This document shows, piece after piece, positions 31,101-39,047 of a stretch of DNA of 64,000 nt. The DNA comes from CADEEN01 sp963816315 (lineage in GTDB: Bacteria; Pseudomonadota; Gammaproteobacteria; Burkholderiales; Burkholderiaceae_C). The position numbers and the translations under genes are program-made. Positions within the stretch are counted from its first letter, which is position 1. Every line of letters begins with the position of its first letter. The stretch covers positions 62,001-126,000 of the forward strand of contig CAWFJZ010000047.1 of NCBI GenBank assembly GCA_963816315.1, read 5' to 3'. The notes beneath the pieces are model-generated. The model saw nothing but the letters and a program-made list of their open reading frames with translations, did not search any database and had not been told where the DNA came from.

Positions 31101-31838
31101 ATGACCGAACGTGCCTGCAAAGACTGCCCATTGCGCCCGCTGTCGCTGTTCATGGCGCACAGCGGCGAGGAACTGGCGCTGGTGCAGTCGCTGAAAAAGC
31201 GCGAGCACAGCCTCGAAGCCGGGGCGACGTTGATCGACGAGGGCCAGGTCGATGCGCCGCTGTTCACGCTGCTCGACGGCTGGGCCTTTCGCTTCAAGAC
31301 GCTGTCCGACGGCCGGCGGCAGATCCTGAACTTCCTGCTCGCCGGCGACTTCATCGGCGTGCAGCAGAAGATGGGCGACGGCGCCGCGCACGGCGTGGTC
31401 ACGCTCACCGACGCCGTGTTCTGCGTCTTTCAGCGCGACGCGCTGTGGGCGATGCACCGCGAGCAGCCGACGATGGGCTTCAACGTCACTTGGCTGACGG
31501 CGCACGAAGAGTCGGTGGTCGATGAGACGCTGCTCTCGGTCGGCCGGCGCAGCGCCGAAGAGCGCATCGCCACGCTGCTGGTGCTGCTGTTCAAGCGCGC
31601 CGCAGCCTTGCAAGCCGACAAGGGCGCCGGCGGCGTGCCGTTTCCGCTGACGCAACAGCATGTCGCCGACGCGCTCGGCCTGTCGCTCGTGCACACCAAC
31701 AAGACGCTGCGCAAGCTGGAGCGGCGCGGGTTGCATGCACTCGTCGATGGCCGGCTGCACCTGCGCGACGTGAAGGCGATGGTGCGCCTGGCCGATGTGT
31801 ACGGCGACGGCAAGCCGCCGCCGCGGCCGCTGGTGTGA
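31101..31838 (+). CDS. Crp/Fnr-family transcriptional regulator
   Basis: A 245-residue regulator with an N-terminal CKDCPLRP (Cys6, Cys9), a cyclic-nucleotide-binding-type beta barrel ('EAGATLIDEGQ', 'G..FRFK.LSDGRRQI.NFLL.GDFIG') and a C-terminal winged helix-turn-helix ('LTQQHVADALGLSLVHTNKTLRKL..RG'). It resembles the FixK/FNR-like regulators of alphaproteobacteria and betaproteobacteria. Only two closely spaced N-terminal cysteines are present, so a full FNR [4Fe-4S] site is doubtful. A TTGTAGGACAA palindrome (31078-31088) lies 12 nt before the ATG. It is divergent from the ndvB operon. Confidence 0.92.
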   Translation: MTERACKDCPLRPLSLFMAHSGEELALVQSLKKREHSLEAGATLIDEGQVDAPLFTLLDGWAFRFKTLSDGRRQILNFLLAGDFIGVQQKMGDGAAHGVVTLTDAVFCVFQRDALWAMHREQPTMGFNVTWLTAHEESVVDETLLSVGRRSAEERIATLLVLLFKRAAALQADKGAGGVPFPLTQQHVADALGLSLVHTNKTLRKLERRGLHALVDGRLHLRDVKAMVRLADVYGDGKPPPRPLV

Positions 31839-31914
31839 AGGGCCGTCGAGGGCAGAATCGGCGGCCTCCTTGCGCCGATCTTGCGACCCATCGCTGTGCC
31901 CGCCTGACCTCACC

Positions 31915-33509
31915 ATGCCCACCAAGCTCCCCATCAACCTCGACGATCTGCTGCACCAGCGCACGGTCGAGGGCGAGCGCATCGAATACAAGACGGGGTG
32001 GAACCCCGACGCGATCCTGCGAACCGTCTGCGCCTTCGCCAATGACTTCGCCAACCTCGGCGGCGGCTATGTGGTGATCGGGCAGGACTGCGATGCCAAC
32101 GGCCAGCCGGTCTTCCCGCCGGTGGGCTTGGCCACGAACCAACTCGACAAGATCCAGAAAGAGCTGCTGGCCCATTGCCAACTGATCCAGCCACCGTACT
32201 TTCCGTTCTTGAGCGTCGAAGAGGTCGAGGGCCGCAAGCTCATCGTGCTGTGGGCTCCGGGTGGGCAGACGCGGCCGTACAAGGTGCCGGCCGCCGTGAC
32301 CTCAAAGAGCAAGACCTGGCATCACTACATCCGCCGCTACACCAGCACGGTCGAGGCCAAGGGCGATGACGAGCAAGAACTGTTGAGCCGGCCGCCAAGG
32401 TGCCGTTCGACGACCGCTTTTGTCAGACCGCCCGCATGGCTGATCTGTCGCAGCCGCTGATGGTGGAGTTTCTGCGCGAGGTGGGCAGCGAGTTGGCCGA
32501 CGACGCGCCGGCTCTGTCGCTCGAAGCCCTGGCCCGTCAGATGAACGTGCTGGGTGGCGCGAGCGAAGCGCCGTGGCCGAAGAACGTGGGGCTGTTGTTC
32601 TTCAACGAAGCACCCGAACGCTTCTTCCCTGGCACACAGATCGACGTGGTGTGGTTTCCAGAAGGCGCGGGCGGTGATCGCTTCGAGGAGAAAATATTCA
32701 AGGGGCCGCTCGGCCGCATGACGCGCGAGGCGCTCGATTACATCCGGCGCAACTACCTGGTTGAGACGGTGATCAAGCACCCGCAACGCGCCGAGGCCGA
32801 ACGGGTCTGGAACTTCCCGTATGCCGCGATCGAAGAAGCGGTGGTGAACGCCGTCTATCACCGCTCGTATGAAGAACGTGAGCCGATCGAGGTGCGCATC
32901 GACCGTGACGAGCTGGTGGTGTTGAGCTTCCCCGGCCCCGATCGATCGATCAAGCTGGCCGATCTGCAAGCCGGCCGTGCAGTGAGCCGTCGCTACCGCA
33001 ACCGGCGCATCGGCGAGTTCTTGAAAGAGTTGGATTTGACCGAAGGGCGCTCCACAGGCATCCCCAAAATCCTGAAGGTGATGGCCGGCAATGGCTCGCC
33101 GGCACCGGTGCTTGAGAGTGACGATGAGCGCAGCTCGTTCGTGATTCGCCTGCCGGCGCATCCCCAGGCGCAGGCGAGTTCCAGGGTGGTGGCCGACCCG
33201 AGCACCATGCAAGTCACCCCCGATGTCACCCCCGATGTCACCCCGGATGTCACCCCCGCAGTGCCTGCGCAGTTCGCCCAATCCGTTAGCCGCCTGCTGC
33301 TGGTACTGCGGGGCGAGATGTCACGCCAGCAGCTTCAAGCCGCTTTGCAGTTGAAAGACGACAAACACTTCCGGGAAGCCTTTCTGCAACCCGCGCTGGA
33401 TGCGCAGTTGATCGCCATGACCCAGCCCGACAGGCCGCGCAGCAGTAAACAGCGCTACCGGCTGACCGAGGTGGGTTTGCAATGGCGTCGCCGGGTTGAA
33501 GCGCGGTGA
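31915..33509 (+). CDS. AlbA_2/AAA_4-type ATP-binding protein with winged helix, frameshifted
   Basis: The first frame (ATG 31915) holds the Schlafen AlbA_2 domain: 'EGERIEYKTGWNPDAILRTVCAFANDF.NLGGGYVVIG'. It breaks near 32383-32396, and the second frame continues 'VPFDDRFCQTA', the conserved 'EEAVVNAVYHRSYE...PIEVRI..D...V.SFPGPDRSI' and 'R.YRNRRIGEFLKELDLTEGRSTGIPKI'. A run of four VTPD repeats (33213-33260) links to a C-terminal winged-helix region. Proteins of this type (often called transcriptional regulator or divergent AAA-4) are common and mostly uncharacterised; some act in phage defence or RNA metabolism. Without the indel the protein would be about 530 residues. Confidence 0.82.
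33213..33260 (+). repeat. Four 12-bp tandem repeats inside the AlbA_2 gene
   Basis: Units of GTCACCCCCGAT at 33213, 33225, 33237 and 33249 (the last two slightly diverged) encode VTPD-VTPD-VTPD-VTPA. VTP-rich linkers are common in this family and can vary in copy number by slippage. Confidence 0.85.
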
Positions 33510-33555
33510 GCGACCGCGACGACGCTGTCGCCGCTGCCGTTGGTGTGACCGCTTT

Positions 33556-33981
33556 CTAGCCCGCGTCCGCGGGCACCGTCGGCGGGCCGTCGTCGAGCGG
33601 TTCGTTCAGCGGCGCCAGGGCACTGCAATAGTCGATGAAGTCTTCGAGCTGCCGCGACTTGTCGAACACCCGGTCGGCGCCGAGGCTGATGCAGCGTTTG
33701 CGCACGTCGAGCGTGGCGTAGTTGGTCAGCACGACCAGACGGGCCTGGCTCTGCAGAACCTTGGCATCGCGCAGCACACGCAGCCCGGAGCCTTGCTTCA
33801 AGAAGACATCGATGACGATCAGGTCGTAGGCGTCGGAAGCCACGCGCATCGTCTTCAAGGCGTCGCCTTCGCTGTCCGACGAGGCGACGACGCGGATCGA
33901 CGATGTCTGTTGCAGCACCGACGACAGCTCCCTCAGCACCAGGGCGCTGTCTTCGACGATGAAGGCTCTGACGGCAGTCAT
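33556..33981 (-). CDS. Stand-alone receiver-domain response regulator
   Basis: A 141-residue receiver: ED-S near the N-terminus ('AFIVEDSALVLREL'), phospho-acceptor in LIVIDVFLKQGSG, Thr/Ser in LTNYAT and Lys in VFDKS. There is no output domain; a short Pro/Asp tail ends the protein. It is a clear paralogue of the receiver at 38522-38929, sharing 'VVLTNYAT', 'RKRC..LGADRVFDKS' and 'DVFLK.GSGL.VL'. The ATG at 33981 is chosen at the start of the domain. GTAGGAC-like sequences lie upstream at 34016-34072, between it and the divergent ferritin-like gene. Confidence 0.92.
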   Translation of the reverse strand: MTAVRAFIVEDSALVLRELSSVLQQTSSIRVVASSDSEGDALKTMRVASDAYDLIVIDVFLKQGSGLRVLRDAKVLQSQARLVVLTNYATLDVRKRCISLGADRVFDKSRQLEDFIDYCSALAPLNEPLDDGPPTVPADAG

Positions 33982-34015
33982 GTTGCACATCATTGAGCAC
34001 GCCGGGCTCGCCGGT

Positions 34016-34072
34016 GCTAGGACGGCGCCGCAGTGCGGCGTAGGACGTTGCTCGCGGCGTCGTGTCCTACAG
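34016..34072. promoter_or_regulatory. Cluster of TGTCCTACA-like sites between the receiver and ferritin-like genes
   Basis: Three related units lie in the divergent intergenic region: CTAGGACG (34017-34024), CGTAGGACG (34039-34047) and GTGTCCTACAG (34062-34072). They share a core with sites at 20046, 31078, 39762 and 50331. A regulatory role is inferred from position and recurrence only. Confidence 0.35.
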
Positions 34073-34164
34073 CCCCTCGCGGCCCGCACCGACCGCTGCG
34101 TCAGCCTGCCCTGCCTACGGTAGAGGAGTGCGCTCTTCGCACCACCCAACCCGGAGGTTATTCA

Positions 34165-34737
34165 ATGGATGCACCGACCCGCGGCGCTGCGCGCGCCCGC
34201 AAGAACAACTCACCCGATGCGATGGCGCTCGACGAGGGCGCGATCGACAAGGCGCGCACGCACCTCGACGATGGCGCCGTAACGCCGAGCATCGGCCCGT
34301 ACAGCGAGCAGATCGTGGCCCTGCTCAACGACGCGCTGGCCACTGAGCTGGTCTGCATCCTGCGCTACAAGCGCCACCATTTCACCGCGCGCGGCATGGC
34401 CTCGCCGGCGATCGCGGCCGAGTTCATGGTTCATGCGACCGAAGAGACCGGCCATGCCGACAAGATCGCCGAGCGCATCGTGCAGCTCGGCGGCGAGCCC
34501 GACTTCAATCCGGTGACGCTGCTCGAACGCAGCCATGCCGACTACGACACGTCGAAGGCGCTGCGCGACATGGTGCGCGCCAACCTCGTCGCCGAGCGCG
34601 TGGCGGTGGAGACCTACCGCCAGATGATCGGCCTGATCGGCGACAAGGACCCGACGACCAAACGCATGCTCGAAGCCATCCTCGCCGACGAAGAAGAGCA
34701 TGCCGACGAGATGAACGACCTGCTCGACAAACAGTGA
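34165..34737 (+). CDS. Ferritin-like (bacterioferritin-type) iron-binding protein
   Basis: A 190-residue four-helix protein with a strong ribosome-binding site (GGAGG, 34153-34157). Metal-site residues appear in 'ALATELVCILRYKRHHF', 'HATEETGHADKIAERI', 'VAVETYRQM' and 'DEEEHADEM', the pattern of bacterioferritin/Dps-like ferroxidase sites. The sequence 'FMVHATEETGHAD.IAERI.QLGGEPDFNP' is typical of the shorter bacterioferritin-like proteins in betaproteobacteria. It should oxidise and store iron, or protect against peroxide. No haem-ligand methionine can be assigned with confidence. Confidence 0.9.
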   Translation: MDAPTRGAARARKNNSPDAMALDEGAIDKARTHLDDGAVTPSIGPYSEQIVALLNDALATELVCILRYKRHHFTARGMASPAIAAEFMVHATEETGHADKIAERIVQLGGEPDFNPVTLLERSHADYDTSKALRDMVRANLVAERVAVETYRQMIGLIGDKDPTTKRMLEAILADEEEHADEMNDLLDKQ

Positions 34738-34749
34738 CGAGCTGACCAA

Positions 34750-35253
34750 TCAACGAGGAGGCTGCCCCACCGGGTCGGCCTCTTCGTCCTCGATGTCGCC
34801 CGTCTCGGCCATCTCGCTGCGCCACCTCGAACGATAGTCCTCGGCCTCGCGCCAGGCAGCGTCGGCGTCGAAGCGCGAGTCGGCCAACGCCAGCAGCATC
34901 AACTGCGCCACGGCGTCGAAGTGCAAGATGCTCATGCGTTCGATCGCCGCCCACAGCAGGCGGTTGCCGTGCAGCGCCAACTCACCGTGGGTGGCTTCGG
35001 CCAACAGCTCGCGCAGCAGCTCGATCTGCTTTTCAACAGTGTCCAGCGCCGGCAGGCCGAGCTCGCCGAGGCGCGGCAGCAAGACCTGCTCTTCGAGCTT
35101 CAAGCGCAACTCGATCGCCAGCAGGGCGCGCCGCGAAGATGGCGTGTTGCTGCTGGTGCGATGGCGCTCGCTCGCCGCCAGACGTTCGACGGCCAGCGCC
35201 GATTCGGCCAGCAACGACAGCAGCGGCGAATCGGCGACCGGCAGCGCGCTCAC
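34750..35253 (-). CDS. Hypothetical alpha-helical protein, last gene of the small-gene operon
   Basis: A 167-residue protein starting at GTG 35253, chosen because it overlaps the stop of the 62-residue gene by 4 nt (GTGA). It is predicted all-helical and rich in Leu, Ala and Glu (LLSLLAESALAVERLAA, 'KLEEQVLLPRLGELGLPALDTVEKQIELLRELL'), with a layout reminiscent of haemerythrin-like bundles. Only scattered histidines are present, so an iron site is not supported. An acidic tail ends the protein. No family is recognised. Confidence 0.7.
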   Translation of the reverse strand: MSALPVADSPLLSLLAESALAVERLAASERHRTSSNTPSSRRALLAIELRLKLEEQVLLPRLGELGLPALDTVEKQIELLRELLAEATHGELALHGNRLLWAAIERMSILHFDAVAQLMLLALADSRFDADAAWREAEDYRSRWRSEMAETGDIEDEEADPVGQPPR

Positions 35254-35438
35254 GAGCGCGACGGCGCCGGGCCGAGCTGAGAGCCGACGGTCGGCAGCGC
35301 GCCGCCTTCGCCTTCCCAGGTGCTGACTTCGGCTGGTTTCGATCGCTGCTGCTGTTGCTGCTCGCGCGCGCGGCGGCGCTGGTCCCAGCTCAGGATCAAA
35401 CAAGTGGCGGCGATGAAGGTGATCAAGCGGATCATCAT
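35250..35438 (-). CDS. 62-residue membrane-anchored small protein
   Basis: A short protein from ATG 35438: an N-terminal hydrophobic helix (MIRLITFIAATCLILSW), a basic and Gln-rich stretch (RRRAREQQQQQR) and a polar Gly/Pro tail. Start and stop both overlap neighbouring genes by 4 nt (ATGA and GTGA), strong positional support for translation. No homologue is recognised. Confidence 0.68.
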   Translation of the reverse strand: MMIRLITFIAATCLILSWDQRRRAREQQQQQRSKPAEVSTWEGEGGALPTVGSQLGPAPSRS

Positions 35439-35953
35439 GGTGTCGGGTTCGGTGACTGAGGTGTGGCAGGTGGCGCGGGGCGCTGCGGCAAGCTGCCGAG
35501 CAACGTGCCCAGCGTGCCGGGGTTGAGCACGGTTCTGACCAAGCCGGCCGTGAGCTGCGCTCCCAGCCCCGCCCAGACCGCCGCGCTCAGGCGGCTGCGC
35601 CAGGGTCGCCAGCAGACCATCGCCGCGCCCGCGGCCATGGCCAGCGACAGCGACGCGACGGGGTGCCTGCGCACCAGCGGCTTCAAGGCCAGCGCGCCGG
35701 CATCGGACGCGATGTCCACCACCGGCCGCGCCGGGTGGCGGCGCCACCACAGGCGCAGCGCGCGCGACACGGTGCCGAACCAGGGCGCGGCCGCGGCGGA
35801 CCAGGAAGGCGGCGACGAAGCCGAAGACGCGCCCGATGTCGGCGCGGCATCGTCGTCGGTATAGCCCTGCAACTTCTTCAACTCGGCATCGATCGACGCG
35901 CGCGAGGCTTGCAAGCGCTGCAGGGCCGCTTCGCTGCCGCTGCTCGTGCTCAT
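35435..35953 (-). CDS. Hypothetical membrane-associated protein of the small-gene operon
   Basis: A 172-residue protein. It starts with a helical 'ALQRLQASRASIDAELKKLQGY' segment, followed by a Ser/Ala linker and then a 'W.R.HPARPVVDIASDAG.L.LKPLVRRHPVASLSLAMAAGAAMV' region with one or two hydrophobic helices, and ends in a Pro-rich tail. The 'HPV.SL..A..AGA....RPWR' part resembles the C-terminal half of DUF883/ElaB-type and related stress proteins, but no family call is firm. Both ends overlap adjacent genes by ATGA. Confidence 0.68.
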   Translation of the reverse strand: MSTSSGSEAALQRLQASRASIDAELKKLQGYTDDDAAPTSGASSASSPPSWSAAAAPWFGTVSRALRLWWRRHPARPVVDIASDAGALALKPLVRRHPVASLSLAMAAGAAMVCWRPWRSRLSAAVWAGLGAQLTAGLVRTVLNPGTLGTLLGSLPQRPAPPATPQSPNPTP

Positions 35954-36321
35954 GCCCGTGCTCGCAGCAAACTGAGGTCGGCTTCGAACTGCTGCGCCAC
36001 CGAAACGCCGCGGCGCGGTCCGGTGGGGCGCCGCGCCAGCCACGCCCCGCACAGCGCGAGCAGCAGCGGCGCCAGCGGCACCGCCCACAACAGCCACGGC
36101 TGCGGCGGTGCGCTCACGGCGCCGTGCAGCAGCAGCGCCACGCCGCCCAAGACGAGGCTCAGCAGCACACCGATGGCCAGCAGGGCCCAGCCGACGAGAC
36201 GCAGCTGCCAATCGGCCATCACGTCACGGGCGTTGTCCAGCGCCAACTCGGCGTACGCGCTGGCGTGGTTGGCCAGCAGGTCGGGCCGGGCCAGCGCCAG
36301 GCGCAACAGCGGATGCAGCAT
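35950..36321 (-). CDS. Two-helix membrane protein (phage-holin-family-like)
   Basis: A 123-residue protein with an amphipathic N-terminus ('ARPDLLANHASAYAELALDN'), two long membrane helices (LVGWALLAIGVLLSLVLGGVALLL and the later AVPLAPLLLALCGAWL), and a basic tail. This resembles the membrane proteins often listed as 'phage holin family' or Actinobacterial-like superfamily III next to DUF883 genes in Burkholderiales; no phage link is implied. Its stop overlaps the next start (ATGA). Confidence 0.75.
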   Translation of the reverse strand: MLHPLLRLALARPDLLANHASAYAELALDNARDVMADWQLRLVGWALLAIGVLLSLVLGGVALLLHGAVSAPPQPWLLWAVPLAPLLLALCGAWLARRPTGPRRGVSVAQQFEADLSLLRARA

Positions 36322-36343
36322 GGCGTGTCCTTCAGCGGCAGGC

Positions 36344-36658
36344 TCAGTAACGTGAGCGGCCGAGCGCGCTGGCTAGCGCCATGAGCGCGGCGCCGGCGGC
36401 AGCGGCGATCAGCATCGCGCGCACCGGTTCGTCCTTGACATACGCGATCGCGCTGTCGGTGACCTGATTGAACTGCGCCTTCACCTGTTGCGTGCCTTCC
36501 TGGAGTTTTTGCGTGCCTTGGCGGGCGACCTCGCCGGCGCGCTCGGCCGCGCGTTCGACGGCCAGCGGCACCGTGGCCGCGGTGTCGGCGATCTTGTCGA
36601 TCGCCCGATCGACGGCTGGCGTGGAAGTGGGAAAGGTCGGGGTGACGGATGGGTTCAT
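36344..36658 (-). CDS. DUF883/ElaB/YqjD-like membrane-anchored protein
   Basis: A 104-residue protein: a long amphipathic helix with the repeats typical of this family ('VDRAIDKIADTA', 'ERAAERAGEVARQGTQKLQEGTQQV') and one C-terminal membrane helix (AMLIAAAAGAALMALASAL) with a short basic end. ElaB/YqjD proteins are tail-anchored inner-membrane proteins that bind ribosomes in stationary-phase E. coli; whether this one does so is unknown. It lies 22 nt before the two-helix gene and 35 nt after the DUF1328 gene. Confidence 0.85.
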   Translation of the reverse strand: MNPSVTPTFPTSTPAVDRAIDKIADTAATVPLAVERAAERAGEVARQGTQKLQEGTQQVKAQFNQVTDSAIAYVKDEPVRAMLIAAAAGAALMALASALGRSRY

Positions 36659-36693
36659 GGTGATCTCCGGGTCTCGGGTGGGTGGCAGCGCCT

Positions 36694-36858
36694 TCAGCGC
36701 TTGCGGAACATGCTGAACACAAAGCTGGCGATGGCCAGCACGATGAAGACCACGAACAGCACTTGCGCGATGCCGGCCGCGCCGGCAGCGATGCCGGTGA
36801 AACCGAACAGGGCGGCGATGAGCGCGATGACGAAGAAGACAACGGCGTAGTGAAGCAT
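36694..36858 (-). CDS. DUF1328 (YtjA-type) small membrane protein
   Basis: A 54-residue protein from ATG 36858 behind an AGGAGAG ribosome-binding site. It has two hydrophobic helices: 'LHYAVVFFVIALIAALFGF', a Gly/Ala turn (TGIAAGAAGIAQ) and 'VLFVVFIVLAIASFVF', then a basic end. This is the standard DUF1328/YtjA sequence, widespread in proteobacteria and usually induced by stress, of unknown function. It heads the operon that runs leftward to 34750. Confidence 0.9.
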   Translation of the reverse strand: MLHYAVVFFVIALIAALFGFTGIAAGAAGIAQVLFVVFIVLAIASFVFSMFRKR

Positions 36859-37160
36859 GGCTCTCTCCTGTAGCTGGCGGGTCGCAGCACGAACACTGCG
36901 ATGCCTTCAGTGTGGCCGCCGGCCGCACCGCGCCGCATCGGGCGCCGCCCCGCGCGCTTGTGGGAGCAACGACGGTGCCGGTGTCGGACAGCGCCGACAC
37001 GCAGCTATCGAAAGGTCACGAATCCATTGCGCCGCGCGACGCATGCGACGGATGCAAACGCGGTGCAAGTCCAAGCGAACGCCGCGGATCGGGCTCCGCC
37101 CGGCCGCTGGCGTTGCCCCCTAGAGGGGGAGGCGGCGAAGCCGCTTCGGGGGTGGTCCAT
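36859..37160. other. 302-nt intergenic region upstream of the DUF1328 operon
   Basis: No gene is supported. The DUF1328 promoter should lie near 36870-36990 but no good match stands out. The right-hand quarter (37083-37157) is a dispersed GC-rich repeat copy, listed separately. Confidence 0.5.
37083..37157. repeat. GC-rich dispersed repeat, copy 1 (3' of the histidine kinase)
   Basis: The segment is nearly identical to 47586-47659: both have GCGGATC, a CCGGC/CCGC stretch, GCCCCCT-N2-AGGGGGAGGCG, and CGAAG-N-CGCTTCGGGGGTGG. Palindromic sub-units (CCCCCT/AGGGGG and CGAAGC/GCTTCG) could form hairpins. Each copy sits just after the stop codon of a minus-strand gene, so a terminator role is likely. 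Confidence 0.75.
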
Positions 37161-38525
37161 TCACCGCGGCTGTGGGGTTGCCGGGACCACGGCGCTGACC
37201 GTCGTGCCCTGGCCCGGCGACGAGTTGACCTGCAAACGACCGCCGCGCGCCTGCACGCGGTAGCGCATGCCGACCAGACCATGCGTGCTGCCGCGCACGC
37301 GGCCGGCGTCGAAGCCCTTGCCGTTGTCGCGCACGGTGGCGATGATCTGATCGCCTTCGCGCACCATGCGCACATTGACCTCGCCGGCTTCGGCGTACTT
37401 GACGACGTTGGTCAGCGACTCCTGGACCATGCGGTAGAGCGTGATCTCCGCGGCTTCGTCGAGCTCGAACGGCTCGATCTCGGTGTTGATCTTCAGATCG
37501 GAGCGCTGCCCGAGTTCGGTGGCCAGGATCTCGACCGCCGCCTTCAGGCCGAGGTTGGACAGCGACGATGGCCGCAGGTCTTCGATGATGCGGCGCTTCA
37601 AACCGATGCCGTCGTTGAGCGTGGTCGTGAGGTGCGCCAGGCGCTCGTTGATGTCGAGGCTGTGGACCTCGGCCAGGCTGCGCTTCAGGCGCGCCGCGTC
37701 GAGCTTGGCCGCCGTCAGCAGCGCGCCGAGTTCGTCGTGCAGCTCGCGGGCGATGCGCCCGCGCTCGTCTTCGCGCGCCGTCTGCAGGTCTTCGGCCAGC
37801 CGCGTCAGCTCGCTGGTGCGCTGCGCGACTTCGCCTTCGAGATGATCGCGCTCGACCTGAAGCTCACTGGCGTGGCGACGCCGCGCGGCGTCGAGCGTGG
37901 CCCGCTGGCGCAGGAACATTGCCAGCGCCAGCAGGGACAGGGCGACCATCGTCGCCACGCCGATGCGCGACAGGGCGAGCGTCGAGAAGACCACCGAGCG
38001 CTCGGACTGGACGCGCTCGGACTCCAGCGCCAACAGGCGCTCCGCGGCCGCGCGGATGCGGTCCATCTGCTCCTTGCCGACGCCCGACAGGATCAGCTCG
38101 CGCCAGGCGTCCTCGCGGCCCTGCCTGTGCAGCTCGATCGTCGATTCCAGCTCGGCCAGCTTGCCGGCGGTGTTGGCCTTGATTTCCTCGACCGTCGCGT
38201 CGGCAGCGGCGTCTTCCTGGTAGTAGCGTTCGAGCCAGGTCAACGAGCCGCGCACGGCGCCGACCGAAGTGCGGTAGGGCTGCAGGTAGTCCTCGCGGCC
38301 GGTGAGCAGGTAGCCGCGCTGACCGGTCTCGACGTCGATCAGTCCGCGCAAGAGGGCGTTGATGTTCTGCCGCGCGATGCCGCGCTCGCCCAGGCGTTCG
38401 ATGGTGTTCGTCGAGCGCTGGTAGGTGGACTCGTTGATGACCAGCGCCAGCAGCGCCGCCAGCGCCGCCAGCGGCAGCACGAAGGCACTGCGTTGCCAGC
38501 GGCTGAAGACGCCGGCCAGCTTCAC
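37161..38525 (-). CDS. CHASE3-domain sensor histidine kinase (NarX/DegS class)
   Basis: A 454-residue membrane kinase: transmembrane helix 1 (about residues 14-30), a periplasmic CHASE3 domain with 'LLRGLIDVETGQRGYLLTG', helix 2 (about 190-208), a coiled coil, the HisKA_3 motif EDERGRIARELHDELG (phospho-His) and an HATPase domain with DNGKGFD and 'HGLVGMRYRVQARGG'. HisKA_3 kinases normally pair with NarL-type regulators. Here the GTG start overlaps the stop of a receiver-only gene (GTGA), so that receiver is the likely direct partner; the NarL-type regulator at 19398-20030 could be another. Confidence 0.93.
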   Translation of the reverse strand: MKLAGVFSRWQRSAFVLPLAALAALLALVINESTYQRSTNTIERLGERGIARQNINALLRGLIDVETGQRGYLLTGREDYLQPYRTSVGAVRGSLTWLERYYQEDAAADATVEEIKANTAGKLAELESTIELHRQGREDAWRELILSGVGKEQMDRIRAAAERLLALESERVQSERSVVFSTLALSRIGVATMVALSLLALAMFLRQRATLDAARRRHASELQVERDHLEGEVAQRTSELTRLAEDLQTAREDERGRIARELHDELGALLTAAKLDAARLKRSLAEVHSLDINERLAHLTTTLNDGIGLKRRIIEDLRPSSLSNLGLKAAVEILATELGQRSDLKINTEIEPFELDEAAEITLYRMVQESLTNVVKYAEAGEVNVRMVREGDQIIATVRDNGKGFDAGRVRGSTHGLVGMRYRVQARGGRLQVNSSPGQGTTVSAVVPATPQPR

Positions 38526-38929
38526 GTCAATGCGCCGAGACCTGTATCGGCAGCGCCGTCGGACAAGCGTGCGCAGTACATCACCAAGTCGTCGAGCTCG
38601 TTGGATTTGTCGAAGACGCGGTCGGCGCCGAGCTCGAGGCACTTCTTGCGCATCTCGCTCGTGGCGTAGTTGGTCAGCACCACGCGTTTGCCGGGCACGT
38701 TGCCCTGGGCCGCACGTTTGAGCACCCCGAGACCGGAGCCGGCCTTGAGGAAGACATCGATGATCACCAGATCGACGCTGCGGCCATCGGAGTTCAACCA
38801 AGTCATCGCGCCTTCTTCGTCCGGCGCCGATCCAATCACTTGAACCGGCGCCAACTCTTCGAGCGTCGCGACCAGGTTGTCGAGAATGATGGGGCTGTCT
38901 TCGACGATGAAGGTCTTCACGGAAACCAT
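38522..38929 (-). CDS. Stand-alone receiver-domain response regulator, paired with the CHASE3 kinase
   Basis: A 135-residue receiver with 'FIVEDSPIILDNL', phospho-acceptor in LVIIDVFLKAGSG, LTNYAT and VFDKS. It has no DNA-binding or enzymatic output. It is a paralogue of 33556-33981. The ATG at 38929 is chosen over a GTG at 38935. Overlap with the kinase gene suggests a tight kinase-receiver pair; it could be a phosphate sink, a relay or a protein-interaction switch. Confidence 0.92.
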   Translation of the reverse strand: MVSVKTFIVEDSPIILDNLVATLEELAPVQVIGSAPDEEGAMTWLNSDGRSVDLVIIDVFLKAGSGLGVLKRAAQGNVPGKRVVLTNYATSEMRKKCLELGADRVFDKSNELDDLVMYCARLSDGAADTGLGALT

Positions 38930-38996
38930 GGACACGGACGACTTACGACGTTCCGTAGTGTGGATGCGGGGCCGGGCGGATCATGTCTGTGAAATG

Positions 38997-39029
38997 GAAA
39001 AACGGGTGTAGGAAACTTCCTACACCCGT
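38997..39029 (-). terminator. Intrinsic terminator downstream of the BON gene
   Basis: Perfect 13-bp arms (39002-39014 and 39017-39029) with a 2-nt centre are followed, on the minus strand, by TTTTTCC (39001-38995). A textbook hairpin plus T-run 19 nt after the BON-gene stop. Its GTAGGA core also resembles the recurrent TGTCCTACA sites. Confidence 0.88.
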
Positions 39030-39047
39030 AGGTTCTTTGGCGAAGCC

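Noticed and set aside
34750..35253. Haemerythrin oxygen-binding protein
   Set aside because: The helical pattern is similar but the conserved His/Glu iron ligands are not in place.
35950..36321. Prophage remnant based on a holin-like protein
   Set aside because: No other phage gene, integrase or attachment site is nearby; such membrane proteins are common stress-operon members.
35250..36384. Plus-strand open frames across the small-gene operon
   Set aside because: The minus-strand genes have chained ATGA/GTGA overlaps and membrane-helix patterns; the plus-strand products are Arg/Ala shadows.
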